The notes below the pieces were generated by a model. The model was not told where the DNA came from and did not search any database. It worked only from the letters and a program-made list of their open reading frames with translations. Positions 26,871-38,336 of a DNA stretch of 64,000 nt are shown piece after piece. The DNA comes from Pedococcus aerophilus (GTDB lineage: Bacteria > Actinomycetota > Actinomycetes > Actinomycetales > Dermatophilaceae). The translations under genes and the position numbers were made by a program. Positions within the stretch are counted from its first letter, which is position 1. The number at the start of each line of letters is the position of its first letter. The stretch is from positions 1-64,000 of the forward strand of contig NZ_BAAARN010000001.1 in NCBI RefSeq assembly GCF_039532215.1, written 5' to 3'.

Positions 26871-29573
26871 ATGGAAACCGCCGAGATCAGGCGCCGCTTC
26901 CTCTCGTTCTACGAGAGCAAGGGCCACACGGTCGTCCCGTCGTCCCCGCTGGTCTACGACGACCCCAACCTGCTGTTCGTCAACGCAGGCATGGTGCCGT
27001 TCAAGCCCTACTTCCTCGGGCAGCAGACCCCGCCGTGGGACCGCGCCACGTCGGTGCAGAAGTGCGTCCGCACCGGTGACATCGAGGAGGTCGGCAAGAC
27101 CTCCCGCCACGGCACGTTCTTCCAGATGAACGGCAACTTCTCCTTCGGCGACTACTTCAAGGAAGGCGCCATCCAGTTCGCCTGGGACCTCATCACGACG
27201 TCCCAAGACGAGGGTGGCTACGGCCTCGACGCCGACAAGATCTGGCCGACCGTCTACGAGGACGACGACGAGGGCTTCGACCTGTGGCACCGGATGATCG
27301 GTGTCCCCAAGGAGCGGATCACCCGTCGCGGCAAGCTCGACAACTACTGGCACATGGGCGTTCCCGGCCCCGGCGGTCCGTGCAGCGAGCTCTACCTCGA
27401 CCGCGGCCCCGAGTACGGCCGCGAGGGTGGCCCGGCCGTCGACGAGGACCGCTACCTCGAGTTCTGGAACCTCGTCTTCATGCAGTACGAGCTGTCGGCC
27501 GTCCGCGCCAAGGACGACTTCGACATCGCCTCGGAGCTGCCGAAGAAGAACATCGACACCGGCATGGGCCTCGAGCGCATGGCCACCCTGCTCCAGGGCG
27601 TCGACAACCTCTACGAGATCGACGAGGTCTATCCCGTCCTCGACAGGGCCGCGGAGCTCACCGGCAAGAAGTACGGCGCCCACTCCGGCCACGCGGCCAG
27701 CGAGTCCCACCCCGACGACGTGCGCCTGCGCGTGGTCGCCGACCACGTCCGCTCGAGCCTCATGCTCATCGGCGACGGCGTCACCCCCGGCAACGAGGGC
27801 CGCGGCTACGTCCTGCGCCGGATGCTGCGCCGCGCGGTGCGCTCCATGCGCCTGCTCGGGTTCGACGAGCCCAGCCTCCCGCTGCTGCTGCCCGTCTCGG
27901 TCGAGCGGATGAAGAACTCCTACCCCGAGCTCGAGGCCGGCTTCGACCGGATCTCGCAGATCGCGTATGCCGAGGAGGAGGCCTTCCGTCGCACGCTCGC
28001 CTCGGGCACGACGATCCTCGACACCGCGGTGTCGCGCACCAAGTCCTCCGGCGGCACCACCCTGCCGGGCGACCAGGCGTTCCAGCTGCACGACACCTAC
28101 GGCTTCCCGATCGACCTGACCCTGGAGATGGCGCAGGAGCAGGGCCTCGAGGTCGACCGCGCGGGTTTCACGCGCCTCATGCAGGAGCAGCGCGACCGCG
28201 CGAAGGCGGACGCCAAGTCCAAGAAGGGCGGGCACGCCAACACCGAGGTGTGGCGCGACCTGCGTGGGCTGGGTGCCACCGACTGGCGCGCGTACTCCGA
28301 GCTGACCAGCGAGGCGAAGATCGTCGGCCTCGTCGTCGACGGCGAGCGCGTCGAGGAGCTCGAGCCCGGCCAGCGCGGCCAGGTCGTCCTCGACCGGACG
28401 CCGTTCTACGCCGAGTCCGGTGGCCAGGTCGGCGACGAGGGCATCATCACCGCCGACGGCGCCCACCTGCGGGTCGTCGACGTCCAGCGCCCCGTCAAGG
28501 GCCTCGTCGCCCACACCGTCGAGGTGCTCACCGGCCCGGTCCGCTCGGGCCAGGACGTCTCGGCCGAGGTCGACCCCGAGTGGCGCGTCTCCGCGTGCCA
28601 GGCGCACTCCGGCACTCACGTGGTCCACGCGGCGTTGCGCCAGGTGCTCGGCCCGACGGCCCTGCAGTCCGGCTCCTACAACAAGCCCGGCTACCTGCGC
28701 CTCGACTTCGCTTGGGGCCAGTCCCTGTCGAGCGAGACCCGCAGCGAGATCGAGGAGGTCGCGAACCTCGCCGTCCGCCAGGACCTCCCCGTGTCGGCGC
28801 AGTTCATGACGCTGCCGCAGGCGCGCGAGTTCGGTGCGCTGGCGCTGTTCGGAGAGACCTACGACGAGCAGGTCCGCGTCATCGAGATCGGCGGCCCGTG
28901 GTCGCGCGAGCTCTGTGGTGGCACGCACGTCGGGCACTCCTCGCAGATCGGTGCGCTCTCGGTGACCGGTGAGTCCTCGGTCGGTTCCGGCGTGCGACGC
29001 CTCGAGGCGTTCGTCGGCATGGACGCCCTGCGCTACCTCGCCAAGGAGCGTGCGCTCGTCGCCGAGCTCACCGAGATCGTCAAGGTGCAGCCCGGCGAGC
29101 TCAAGGAGCGCATCGCCGCCCTGGTGGCGCGCGTGCGCGACGCCGAGCGCGAGCTGGAGAAGGTCCGCCGCGAGCAGGTGCAGGCCCAGACGGGCAAGCT
29201 CGTCGAGTACGCCCGTGACCTCGGTGGCATCAGGGTCCTCACCCACGACGCGGGTGACGGCGCCGGTGCCGACGACCTGCGCACCATGGCGCTGGACCTG
29301 CGCGGTCGTCTCGGTGACGCCACCCCGGTGGTCGTCGCCCTGACCGGTGTCGCCAAGGGGCGCCCCGGTGTCGTGGTCGCCACCAACGCCGGAGCCCGTG
29401 AGCGCGGTGTCAAGGCGGGGGCCCTCGTGCGCGTCGCTGCACAGACGCTCGGCGGTGGCGGCGGCGGCAAGGACGACCTCGCCCAGGGCGGTGGCACCGA
29501 CCCGGCGAAGACCGGCGACGCGCTCGGACGGATCGACGCCGCGGTGCGCGATGCCGCCGGCATCACCGGCTGA
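26871..29573 (+). CDS. alaS: Alanine--tRNA ligase
   Basis: The 900-residue enzyme is full length. The aminoacylation core starts METAEIRRRFLSFYESKGHT and includes LFVNAGMVPFKPYFLG. The editing domain holds HSGTHVVH and CGGTHVGH, the four zinc-site residues. The C-terminal oligomerisation domain is glycine-rich (LGGGGGGKDDLAQGGG). An upstream in-frame ATG at 26847 adds eight residues that do not match the family. The alaS-ruvX-mltG-aroE order is conserved in actinobacteria. Confidence 0.97.
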   Translation: METAEIRRRFLSFYESKGHTVVPSSPLVYDDPNLLFVNAGMVPFKPYFLGQQTPPWDRATSVQKCVRTGDIEEVGKTSRHGTFFQMNGNFSFGDYFKEGAIQFAWDLITTSQDEGGYGLDADKIWPTVYEDDDEGFDLWHRMIGVPKERITRRGKLDNYWHMGVPGPGGPCSELYLDRGPEYGREGGPAVDEDRYLEFWNLVFMQYELSAVRAKDDFDIASELPKKNIDTGMGLERMATLLQGVDNLYEIDEVYPVLDRAAELTGKKYGAHSGHAASESHPDDVRLRVVADHVRSSLMLIGDGVTPGNEGRGYVLRRMLRRAVRSMRLLGFDEPSLPLLLPVSVERMKNSYPELEAGFDRISQIAYAEEEAFRRTLASGTTILDTAVSRTKSSGGTTLPGDQAFQLHDTYGFPIDLTLEMAQEQGLEVDRAGFTRLMQEQRDRAKADAKSKKGGHANTEVWRDLRGLGATDWRAYSELTSEAKIVGLVVDGERVEELEPGQRGQVVLDRTPFYAESGGQVGDEGIITADGAHLRVVDVQRPVKGLVAHTVEVLTGPVRSGQDVSAEVDPEWRVSACQAHSGTHVVHAALRQVLGPTALQSGSYNKPGYLRLDFAWGQSLSSETRSEIEEVANLAVRQDLPVSAQFMTLPQAREFGALALFGETYDEQVRVIEIGGPWSRELCGGTHVGHSSQIGALSVTGESSVGSGVRRLEAFVGMDALRYLAKERALVAELTEIVKVQPGELKERIAALVARVRDAERELEKVRREQVQAQTGKLVEYARDLGGIRVLTHDAGDGAGADDLRTMALDLRGRLGDATPVVVALTGVAKGRPGVVVATNAGARERGVKAGALVRVAAQTLGGGGGGKDDLAQGGGTDPAKTGDALGRIDAAVRDAAGITG

Positions 29574-29586
29574 CGGCAGGACCACG

Positions 29587-30114
29587 GTGACGCAGGAGGC
29601 CACCAGGAACGGGGTGCGGGTCGGTGTCGACGTCGGCAGCGTCCGGGTCGGGGTGGCCTCCAGCGACCCGTCCGGTCTGTTGGCCACCCCGGTCCGCACC
29701 GTGGCCCGGGACCAGCAGGACCCTCCTGCCGCGGCGCCGACCGACCTCGAGGAGATCGCGGGCATCGTCGCCGACGCCTCGGCCATCGAGGTCGTGGTGG
29801 GCCTGCCGCGGACACTCGCGGGGGCCGAAGGTGCCGCTGCGCAGACCGCCCGCACGTATGCTGGGCGGCTGGCGGTCCGTATCGCCCCCGTGCCGGTGCG
29901 CCTGATCGACGAGCGCCTGACCACGGTCGATGCGCACCGCTCGCTCCGTGACAGCGGGGTCGACGGTCGCCGGCAGCGCGCGGTCATCGACCAGGCGGCG
30001 GCGGTCCTGATCCTGCAGGCCGCCCTCGACGCGGAGCGGGCCTCCGGGCGACCGCCCGGTGAGCTGGTCAGGACTGGTGGGCGCAAGCCCCGGACGAAGG
30101 ACAGGCACCGATGA
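29587..30114 (+). CDS. ruvX: Holliday junction resolvase-like YqgF/RuvX protein
   Basis: The 175-residue protein has the RNase H-like fold: GVDVGSVRVGVASSDPSGLL (first Asp), VVVGLPRTLAGAEG, LIDERLTTVDA (catalytic Glu/Asp region) and IDQAAAVLILQAAL (last Asp). The family is linked to pre-16S rRNA 5'-end processing as well as junction resolution. GTG 29587 has GCAGGA upstream. Its stop overlaps the mltG start. Confidence 0.9.
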   Translation: MTQEATRNGVRVGVDVGSVRVGVASSDPSGLLATPVRTVARDQQDPPAAAPTDLEEIAGIVADASAIEVVVGLPRTLAGAEGAAAQTARTYAGRLAVRIAPVPVRLIDERLTTVDAHRSLRDSGVDGRRQRAVIDQAAAVLILQAALDAERASGRPPGELVRTGGRKPRTKDRHR

Positions 30115-31310
30115 CCGAGCCCCACCTGGAGCACTCGATCTTCGGGGGGCAGCACGACGACGGCCACGGGGGCCCTGACGGTCACGAGGACGGCTCCGCG
30201 CGCGCCCAGACCCGCGCCCAGACGCGACAGCGGACCCGCCCACCGCGGCGCAGGCACGGTCGTCGCCGCGGCATCCTCGTGGTGGCGCTGGCGATCGTCG
30301 CGCTCGCCGGCTTCGCGGCATACAGCGTCCTGCGTCCGGTGGTCGACGGGTTCCTGGAGAGCAACGACTATCCCGGCCCGGGCAGCACCGAGGTCCAGGT
30401 CGTCGTCAACGACGGCGACACCGGCCGCGCCATCGGGACCACCTTGGAGAAGGCCGATGTCGTGAAGTCGGCCAAGGCGTTCCTCGACGCGGCGTCGGCG
30501 GACTCCCGGTCGGCCTCCATCCAGCCCGGCACCTACACGCTCAAGAAGCAGATGACGGCCAAGGGCGCGCTCGCGGTCCTCGTCGACTCGGCCAACCGCA
30601 GCGTCCCGCGCGTGACGATCCGCGAGGGGCTCTGGAAGAACGAGATCTTCGCCGCCCTGTCCAAGGGCACCGGCGTGCCGGTGGCGGAGTACGTCAAGGC
30701 CGCCAAGGACGCCAAGGCGATCGGCCTCCCGGCGGTGGCGAAGGGCAACGTCGAGGGCTACCTCTTCCCCTCGACCTACGAGTTCCCCGCGAAGGCCACG
30801 GCCACCCAGCAGCTCAAGACCATGGTGACCAAGACGATCAGCGAGCTCGACTCCGCCGGGGTCGCCGAGAAGGACCGTGAGCGGACCCTCGTGGTGGCCT
30901 CCATCGTCGAGGGCGAGGTCAGCGGCGACGCCGACCGCGGCAAGGTCGCCCGGGTGATCGAGAACCGCCTGCGCACCTCCGGTGCCCCGAACTACGGCCT
31001 GCTCCAGATGGACTCGACGGTCCACTACGCGGTGCAGAAGCGCGGCCGGGCCGGCACGAGCGACGCCGACCGGCAGAGCACCAGCCCCTACAACACGTAC
31101 AAGAAGCAGGGTCTGCCGCCGGCGCCGATCAACAGCCCCGGCGCTGCCTCGATCGAGGCCGCCGCGGCTCCTGCCGACGGCACGTGGCTGTTCTTCGTCA
31201 CCGTCGACCCCGACACCGGTGAGACCAAGTTCGCGACGACGTCGGCGGAGCACGACCGCAACGTGCAGGAGTTCCAGCAGTGGTGCCGGGACCACCCGGA
31301 CCGGTGCTGA
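30111..31310 (+). CDS. mltG: Endolytic transglycosylase MltG
   Basis: The 399-residue membrane protein cuts nascent peptidoglycan strands. The N-terminal 60 residues are cytoplasmic, His/Asp-rich, then Arg-rich (RTRPPRRRHGRRRG), followed by one membrane helix (ILVVALAIVALAGFAAYSVL). The extracytoplasmic part contains EGLWKNEIFAALSK (LysM-like subdomain) and the YceG core: GYLFPSTYEF, ASIVEGEV with the catalytic Glu near residue 267, and YNTYKKQGLPPAPINSPGAA. ATG overlaps the ruvX stop by 4 bp. Confidence 0.94.
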   Translation: MTEPHLEHSIFGGQHDDGHGGPDGHEDGSARAQTRAQTRQRTRPPRRRHGRRRGILVVALAIVALAGFAAYSVLRPVVDGFLESNDYPGPGSTEVQVVVNDGDTGRAIGTTLEKADVVKSAKAFLDAASADSRSASIQPGTYTLKKQMTAKGALAVLVDSANRSVPRVTIREGLWKNEIFAALSKGTGVPVAEYVKAAKDAKAIGLPAVAKGNVEGYLFPSTYEFPAKATATQQLKTMVTKTISELDSAGVAEKDRERTLVVASIVEGEVSGDADRGKVARVIENRLRTSGAPNYGLLQMDSTVHYAVQKRGRAGTSDADRQSTSPYNTYKKQGLPPAPINSPGAASIEAAAAPADGTWLFFVTVDPDTGETKFATTSAEHDRNVQEFQQWCRDHPDRC

Positions 31311-32122
31311 ACGCCGCCGTCCTCGGGCGGCCGGTCTCCCACTCCCTGTCGCCGCTGCTGCACACCACCGGCTACCGCGTGCTGGGCCTGCCCGACTGGA
31401 CGTATGGCGCGCACGACCTCGGCGCCGACGACCTGGCCGCGTGGGTGCGGGGTCGTGACGAGACCTGGCGCGGGCTCAGCCTGACCATGCCGCTCAAGGA
31501 GGCAGCCTTCGCCGTGGCGGACACCGTCTCGGAGACGGCGCGGCTGACGGGTTCGGTCAACACCCTCGTGCGCCGCGACGACCTCGGCTGGGACGCCCAC
31601 AACACCGACGTGCACGGCCTCGTCGCGGCGCTGGGCCACGTCGACCACGGCGGTGCCGTGACCCTGCTGGGCTCTGGCGCCACGGCGCGGTCGGCGGCTG
31701 TCGCGCTGGCCCAGCTCGGCGTCACCGACGTGCGCGTGGCCGCCCGCAACCTCGCGACCAGCACCGAGGTCGTCGCCCTGCTGGACTCGCTCGGCGTGCA
31801 CGCCGTCCCGGGCACCCTCGACGACTGGGCGCAGGAACGGCGCCGTCTCGTGCTGTCCACCCTGCCGCCCGCGGCCGGGGGAGCAGTGGCCGCCACCCTC
31901 CTGGCGGCCGGCACGACGTTCGAGGGGGCCACCCTGTTCGACGTGGTCTACGCCGGGTGGCCGACCGAGCTGGCCCGCACCGCGGTCTCGGCGGGGTTCG
32001 ACGTCGTGAGCGGGTTGGAGATGCTCGTCCACCAAGCCGCGCGCCAGTTCGAGCTGTTCACCGGCAGCGCCGCCCCGATCGACGCCATGCTCGCCGCAGG
32101 CCGCGAGGCGCTGGGCCGATGA
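31304..32122 (+). CDS. aroE: Shikimate dehydrogenase
   Basis: The 272-residue protein reduces 3-dehydroshikimate with NADPH. The shikimate pocket is RPVSHSLSPLLH near residue 8, the catalytic Lys lies in LTMPLKEAAF, substrate contacts occur in NTLVRRDDLGWDAHNTD, and the nucleotide loop is LLGSGATARSAAVALAQLG. Final Q-x-x-QF type sequence occurs in HQAARQFELFTG. GTG 31304 overlaps the mltG stop by 7 bp. Confidence 0.93.
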   Translation: MLNAAVLGRPVSHSLSPLLHTTGYRVLGLPDWTYGAHDLGADDLAAWVRGRDETWRGLSLTMPLKEAAFAVADTVSETARLTGSVNTLVRRDDLGWDAHNTDVHGLVAALGHVDHGGAVTLLGSGATARSAAVALAQLGVTDVRVAARNLATSTEVVALLDSLGVHAVPGTLDDWAQERRRLVLSTLPPAAGGAVAATLLAAGTTFEGATLFDVVYAGWPTELARTAVSAGFDVVSGLEMLVHQAARQFELFTGSAAPIDAMLAAGREALGR

Positions 32123-32814
32123 TCGTCCGTGTCGCCGGGGCCGGCACCCCGGTGTGGTTCGTCGTGCTGCTGGGCGTGGTCGGCCTCGTCGTCGGCGGGT
32201 TGACCGGTCGGCGCCTCGCCGACGGCGGGTACCGCACCGAGTACGACGAGGCCGGTGCGCTGCCCCGGGTCTGGTGGTGGCCGGCGCCCGTGCTGGCCCT
32301 GCTGTGGGCGTTCCTGGGCTGGCGCCTCGGCGACTACGCCGGGTGGGCCGCCCTGCCTGCCTTCCTGCTGTTCGCCTGGCTCACGGTGGGCCTGGTCTGG
32401 ATCGACGCCGACGTGCACCGGCTCCCCGACGGACTGGTCCTCCCGGCCTACCCCGCCCTGCTGGTCCTGCTGCTGGTGGCGACCCTGGGCCTGGGGGACT
32501 GGCGGGCCCTGTGGCGGGCACTGGCCTGCCTCGCCGTCGTCTTCGGGGTCTTCTTCCTCATGAACCTCGTGTCGCCCGCCTCGCTCGGGTTCGGCGACGT
32601 GAAGCTGTCCGGGCTGATCGGCCTGCTGCTGGGCTGGCTCGGGGTGCAGGAGGCGGTGACGGGCGTGGTGGCCGGGTTCCTCGTGGGGGGAGTGGTGGCG
32701 CTGGTCATGCTCGTCGCCCAGCGGGTCGGCCTGCGCTCGCACATCGCCTACGGTCCCTCGCTCCTGCTCGGCACCTTCCTCGCGCTGGCGTTCGAGTACC
32801 AGCTGGTGGCCTAG
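32119..32814 (+). CDS. A24 family prepilin peptidase
   Basis: The 231-residue polytopic membrane protein carries both aspartyl-protease signatures of TadV/PilD-type enzymes: [20 protein letters not shown] and [12 protein letters not shown]. The N-terminal methyltransferase domain with its Cys motif is absent, as in Gram-positive minimal forms. No pilin genes occur in the window. The same gene sits between aroE and aroC in other actinobacteria, so the position is ancestral and does not imply a role in aromatic synthesis. Confidence 0.9.
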   Translation: MIVRVAGAGTPVWFVVLLGVVGLVVGGLTGRRLADGGYRTEYDEAGALPRVWWWPAPVLALLWAFLGWRLGDYAGWAALPAFLLFAWLTVGLVWIDADVHRLPDGLVLPAYPALLVLLLVATLGLGDWRALWRALACLAVVFGVFFLMNLVSPASLGFGDVKLSGLIGLLLGWLGVQEAVTGVVAGFLVGGVVALVMLVAQRVGLRSHIAYGPSLLLGTFLALAFEYQLVA

Positions 32815-32851
32815 GGGGAAGGGCCCGGAGGGTGCGTGGGAGGATCGACGC

Positions 32852-34071
32852 ATGCTTCGCTGGTTGACCGCAGGTGAGTCCCACGGCCCGGCCCTCCTCG
32901 CGACGATCGAGGGCCTGCCCGCGGGGGTCGAGGTGACCTCCAAGGACGTCGCCGCCGCCCTCGCCCGTCGTCGTCTCGGCTTCGGCCGCGGTGCCCGGAT
33001 GAAGTTCGAGCAGGACGAGGTGGAGTTCCTCGGCGGACTGCGCCACGGGGTGACGATGGGTTCGCCGCTGGCGATCCGGATCGGCAACACCGAGTGGCCG
33101 AAGTGGGAGACCGTGATGTCGCCCGACCCCGTCTCCGACGAGGCGTATGCAGCGTCCGACGACGTGAACGCGGAGAAGGAGGTCGCGCGCAACCGGCCGC
33201 TGACCCGTCCGCGCCCCGGCCACGCCGACCTCGTCGGCATGCAGAAGTACGGCTTCGACGACGCTCGCCCGGTGCTGGAGCGGGCCTCGGCGCGGGAGAC
33301 CGCTGCCCGCGTCGCCCTCGGTGAGGTCGCCGCGCGTTTCCTCGAGCAGGCCTACGGCATCCGCCTGGTCTCCCACACCGTCGCCATCGGCACGGCCGGC
33401 GTCTCCGACGACGCCGAGCTGCCGACCCCCGACCAGGTCGAGCAGATCGACGCCGACCCGGTGCGCACCCTCGACGCCCAAGGCTCGGCCGCCATGGTGG
33501 CCGAGGTCGAGGCAGCCAAGAAGGACGGTGACACCCTCGGCGGCGTGGTCGAGGTGCTGGCCTACGGGCTGCCCCCCGGCCTGGGCTCGCACGTCCACTG
33601 GGACCGTCGGCTGGATTCGCAGCTGGCCGGTGCCCTCATGGGCATCCAGGCCATCAAGGGCGTCGAGGTGGGCGACGGCTTCCGTACCGCTGCCCGCCGC
33701 GGCTCGGCCGCCCACGACGAGATGGAGCGCGACGCCGACGGCACCATCCGCCGGCGGACCGGCCGCGCCGGCGGCACCGAGGGCGGCATGTCCACGGGTC
33801 AGGTGCTGCGCGTCCGCGCCGCCATGAAGCCCATCTCGACCGTCCCGCGGGCCCTCGACACGATCGACACCACCGGGGCCGAGGCGGCCAAGGCGATCCA
33901 CCAGCGCTCCGACGTCTGCGCGGTCCCCGCGGCCGGCGTCGTGGCCGAGGCCATGGTCGCGCTCGTCCTTGCCCAGGCCTGCGTCGAGAAGTTCGGCGGC
34001 GACTCGGTGACCGAGACCGCACGCAACCACGCGGCATACCTCGCGGCGATCCCCGAGGCGATGCGGACGTG

Positions 34072-34075
<4 letters not shown>
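32852..34075 (+). CDS. aroC: Chorismate synthase
   Basis: The 407-residue FMN-dependent enzyme makes chorismate from EPSP. Family signatures are [20 protein letters not shown] at the start, [50 protein letters not shown] and [17 protein letters not shown] 32852 lies 6 nt after GAGGAT, a possible weak -10, and no ribosome-binding site is obvious, so it may be leaderless and independent of the upstream genes. Confidence 0.97.
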
Positions 34076-35729
<1,654 letters not shown>

Positions 35730-35738
35730 GCGGACCCA

Positions 35739-35768
35739 GAGCCGGCCAGGGCCGGCCAGGGCCGGCTC
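35739..35768. terminator. GC-rich hairpin between convergent aroB and the lamin-tail gene
   Basis: GAGCCGGCC at 35739-35747 is complementary to GGCCGGCTC ending near 35768; the loop carries further GGCCGGCCAG repeats that allow alternative pairing. There is no T-tract, so termination would be weak. It sits 10 bp after the aroB stop. Confidence 0.4.
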
Positions 35769-35792
35769 AGGGCTGGGGGACGGGCGCCGTGG

Positions 35793-37130
35793 TCAGCAGG
35801 CGCCGGTGCCCCACGCCTTGCAGGCGATGCGGATGCCGTCGGCGGTCCGCAGGTCGGCCGAGCTGCCGGTGTTGGACAAGATCGGCTTGGTGTTGCCCCA
35901 GAAGTTCTGCAGGCGGGTGTTGGTGCCCTTGCCGTTGCGCAGGACGAAGATCTCGCCCGGCTTCACGACCGTGCCCCGAGGGATCTCGTAGGTGTACCCG
36001 TTGCTGTGGATGGTCTGGTACGACAGGTCGATCGACGTGCTGCCGGTCGTGTACGCGGTCACGTACTCGCCGTTGAGGTTGTCCGCGTCCACGCCGGGGG
36101 CGTCCTGCTGGGCGTTCATCCGCACCCGGCCCGCCAGCGGGGTGGTGCAGGCGTAGAAGCACGGGTAGATCGACCAGGCGCGCACGTCGCCGTCACGGTC
36201 GAAGAGGTAGGCGCCGCTACCGTACTTGTTGGCCGCGATGCTGGCGTTGGGGAACTTGGGGGTGCTGCTGCCCCAGTAGAACGTCGTCGACGTGGCCGTG
36301 CCCTTGCCCACCCTCAGGGTGAGCAGCCCGCCGGCCGGGACCACCGCGGTCGACGGGAACGTGTAGGAGTCCTGGCCTCCGGTACGCAGCTGCCAGCCCG
36401 CGACGGACAGTGCGGTGCCGCTGCTGTTGAGGACACGCACCCACTCGCCGTTGACGTTGGTGGAGTCGTCGCCGTTCGCGTCCCAGCTGACCCAGACCTT
36501 CAGAGGCGTGCTCTGGGACGGCCCGGAGCGGCAGTAGTCCGTGTCCCACAGGTTGGTGCGGGCCGCGGCGGCCTGCTGGGCGGCGGTGAAGTAGGACTTC
36601 CAGCGGGTGGCGTCCCCGGCGAGGATGACGGGGAGGGCGTGCCCCGCCTTGAGCTGGGCGAGCTGGGTGTCGACCCAACCGGTGCTCGTCGACACGTCGA
36701 TGTGGCGGACGGGACGGCCCAGGCTGGAGGCGCTGGTGGCGTTCGTCGTCATGCGCAGGCGCTTGCCGGCCACGAGGCGGTTCATCGACGCGGTCGCCTC
36801 GGCGGCGTGGCAGCTGCCGATCTCCATCGTCTGGATGCCGGTGTTGCGCACGTGCGGCGGGGTGAGGGTGCTCGGGTCGCCGTCGACCCTGACCGCCACG
36901 GTGTCGCCGTCGACGGTGTGGTCGTAGGTCCCGTAGGTCACCGTCGCGGCCCACACCTTCGAGGTGGTGGCCGCCGAGGCGATCGACCCGGTCGCGAGCA
37001 GCGCAGCCGCGCAGGTGAGTCCGAGCGCGGCGGCCAGGGGGCCGCGGGCCGGACCACGACGTCGGCGACCGGGGCGGTCTTGCCGTGGGACGCGAGTGCG
37101 GGCGGGGCGGGGGACGATGCGGTCTGGCAC
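35793..37130 (-). CDS. Secreted SNase-like protein with two lamin-tail (LTD) domains
   Basis: With start GTG 37130 (GGAG 6 nt upstream) the protein has 445 residues; the start is moderately certain. An Arg-rich stretch precedes a signal helix (LAAALGLTCAAALLATGSIA). Residues about 55-165 are thermonuclease-like: VDGDTVAVRVDGD, VRNTGIQTMEIGSCHAAEA, LGRPVRHIDV. In place of the usual GIDTPE the sequence is GIQTME, so one calcium ligand Asp is Gln. Two lamin-tail beta-sandwich domains follow (NVNGEWVRVLNSSGTALSVA and NLNGEYVTAYTTGSTSIDLS). Such domains anchor extracellular nucleases to surfaces or DNA. Activity is uncertain. Confidence 0.82.
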   Translation of the reverse strand: MPDRIVPRPARTRVPRQDRPGRRRRGPARGPLAAALGLTCAAALLATGSIASAATTSKVWAATVTYGTYDHTVDGDTVAVRVDGDPSTLTPPHVRNTGIQTMEIGSCHAAEATASMNRLVAGKRLRMTTNATSASSLGRPVRHIDVSTSTGWVDTQLAQLKAGHALPVILAGDATRWKSYFTAAQQAAAARTNLWDTDYCRSGPSQSTPLKVWVSWDANGDDSTNVNGEWVRVLNSSGTALSVAGWQLRTGGQDSYTFPSTAVVPAGGLLTLRVGKGTATSTTFYWGSSTPKFPNASIAANKYGSGAYLFDRDGDVRAWSIYPCFYACTTPLAGRVRMNAQQDAPGVDADNLNGEYVTAYTTGSTSIDLSYQTIHSNGYTYEIPRGTVVKPGEIFVLRNGKGTNTRLQNFWGNTKPILSNTGSSADLRTADGIRIACKAWGTGAC

Positions 37131-37324
37131 GAGGAGCTCCGGGGACTGGCGGGGTCGACGCGTGCGGGGGAGGTGGGGGGTGCGCCGACGACAGCCATGG
37201 TGACACCCGTTCGGGAAGATCGAGGCAGCCGCGGGCAAACGTGGCCAAACGGGGGAGGAGCCCTCACAGGCAGGGCACAGTGACGACACAGGGCGCGCCG
37301 TGGTCAGCCGTCCACCATCGACTC

Positions 37325-38305
37325 ATGAGCACCCCGACCCAGCCCCCGTCCCGCACCACGTCGACCAGCGCCACGCCGAGCACGGCCGCGAGCGCCTCGG
37401 TCACGGCCGTCCACGCCGTGCCCGAGGAGGACCACGGCGTCGACCACTTCGGCCACCCGCACGACGACCGGCACGACCGTGGGCTCGAGTTCGACGTGGC
37501 CACCCTGCTGGGCCGGCGCGGGATGCTCGGCCTGCTTGGAGCGCTCGGCGCCGGTGCCGCGCTCGCAGCCTGCGGCACCCCGGCCGGGTCGAGCGCGACC
37601 CCCTCCTCGACGGCGTCGTCCTCCTCGACGAGCAGCTCGAGCTCGTCCACCGCCTCGGCGACCGCCGGTGCCACGCCACAGGCCGAGGTGCCCGACGAGA
37701 CCGGCGGGCCCTACCCCGGTGACGGGTCGAACGGCCCCAACGTCCTGGACGACTTGGGCATCGTCCGCTCCGACATCACGAGCAGCTTCGGCACCTCGAC
37801 GACCACGGCGGAAGGCATCCCGCTGACGATCAACCTCACGGTCACCGACGCCGGCAACGGCTACGCGGCGATGGAGGGGGCAGCGGTCTACCTGTGGCAC
37901 TGCAACCGTGACGGCCAGTACTCGATGTACTCCCAGGGCGTGGAGGACGAGAACTACCTGCGCGGGGTGCAGGCCACCAACGCGTCGGGGACCGCTACGT
38001 ACACGAGCATCTTCCCCGCGGCATACGACGGACGCTGGCCGCACATCCACTTCGAGGTGTACTCCTCGGTCGACGACGCGACCAGCAGCGGCCAGATCGT
38101 CAAGACCTCGCAGATCGCGCTTCCGGAGGCGGCCTGCACCGAGGTGTATGCCACCACCGGGTACGAGGCGAGCGTCGCGAACCTCGCGCGCACCTCCCTC
38201 ACGCAGGACATGGTGTTCGGCAACGACGGCGGGATCTACCAGCTCGCGACGGTCACCGGGAACACCACGGACGGCTACGTCGCCAACCTCACCATCGGCG
38301 TGTGA
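37325..38305 (+). CDS. Intradiol ring-cleavage dioxygenase-like lipoprotein
   Basis: The 326-residue protein has an unusual long N-terminus (about 60 residues, His/Asp-rich HGVDHFGHPHDDRHDRG), then a twin-Arg and lipobox region (GRRGMLGLLGALGAGAALAA followed by Cys), then a Ser/Thr linker. The catalytic domain has ETGGPYPGDGSNGPNVLDD, AAVYLWHCNRDGQYSMYSQG, DENYLRGVQATNASG and DGRWPHIHFEVY, containing the Tyr and His-x-His residues expected for the ferric site of protocatechuate/catechol dioxygenases. Lack of other catabolic genes nearby leaves the substrate open. It is divergent from the lamin-tail gene; the 194-bp gap shows no clear promoter. Confidence 0.87.
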   Translation: MSTPTQPPSRTTSTSATPSTAASASVTAVHAVPEEDHGVDHFGHPHDDRHDRGLEFDVATLLGRRGMLGLLGALGAGAALAACGTPAGSSATPSSTASSSSTSSSSSSTASATAGATPQAEVPDETGGPYPGDGSNGPNVLDDLGIVRSDITSSFGTSTTTAEGIPLTINLTVTDAGNGYAAMEGAAVYLWHCNRDGQYSMYSQGVEDENYLRGVQATNASGTATYTSIFPAAYDGRWPHIHFEVYSSVDDATSSGQIVKTSQIALPEAACTEVYATTGYEASVANLARTSLTQDMVFGNDGGIYQLATVTGNTTDGYVANLTIGV

Positions 38306-38336
38306 CCCGGCCCGCGACGACCGGTATGGCGCCGCG

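Noticed and set aside
25638-31295. Very long minus-strand open frame (about 1885 codons) opposite alaS, ruvX and mltG
   Set aside because: It is a GC-rich shadow: the opposite strand encodes well-conserved enzymes and the frame has no family signatures except a short DUF559-like piece at its 3' end, which is reported separately.
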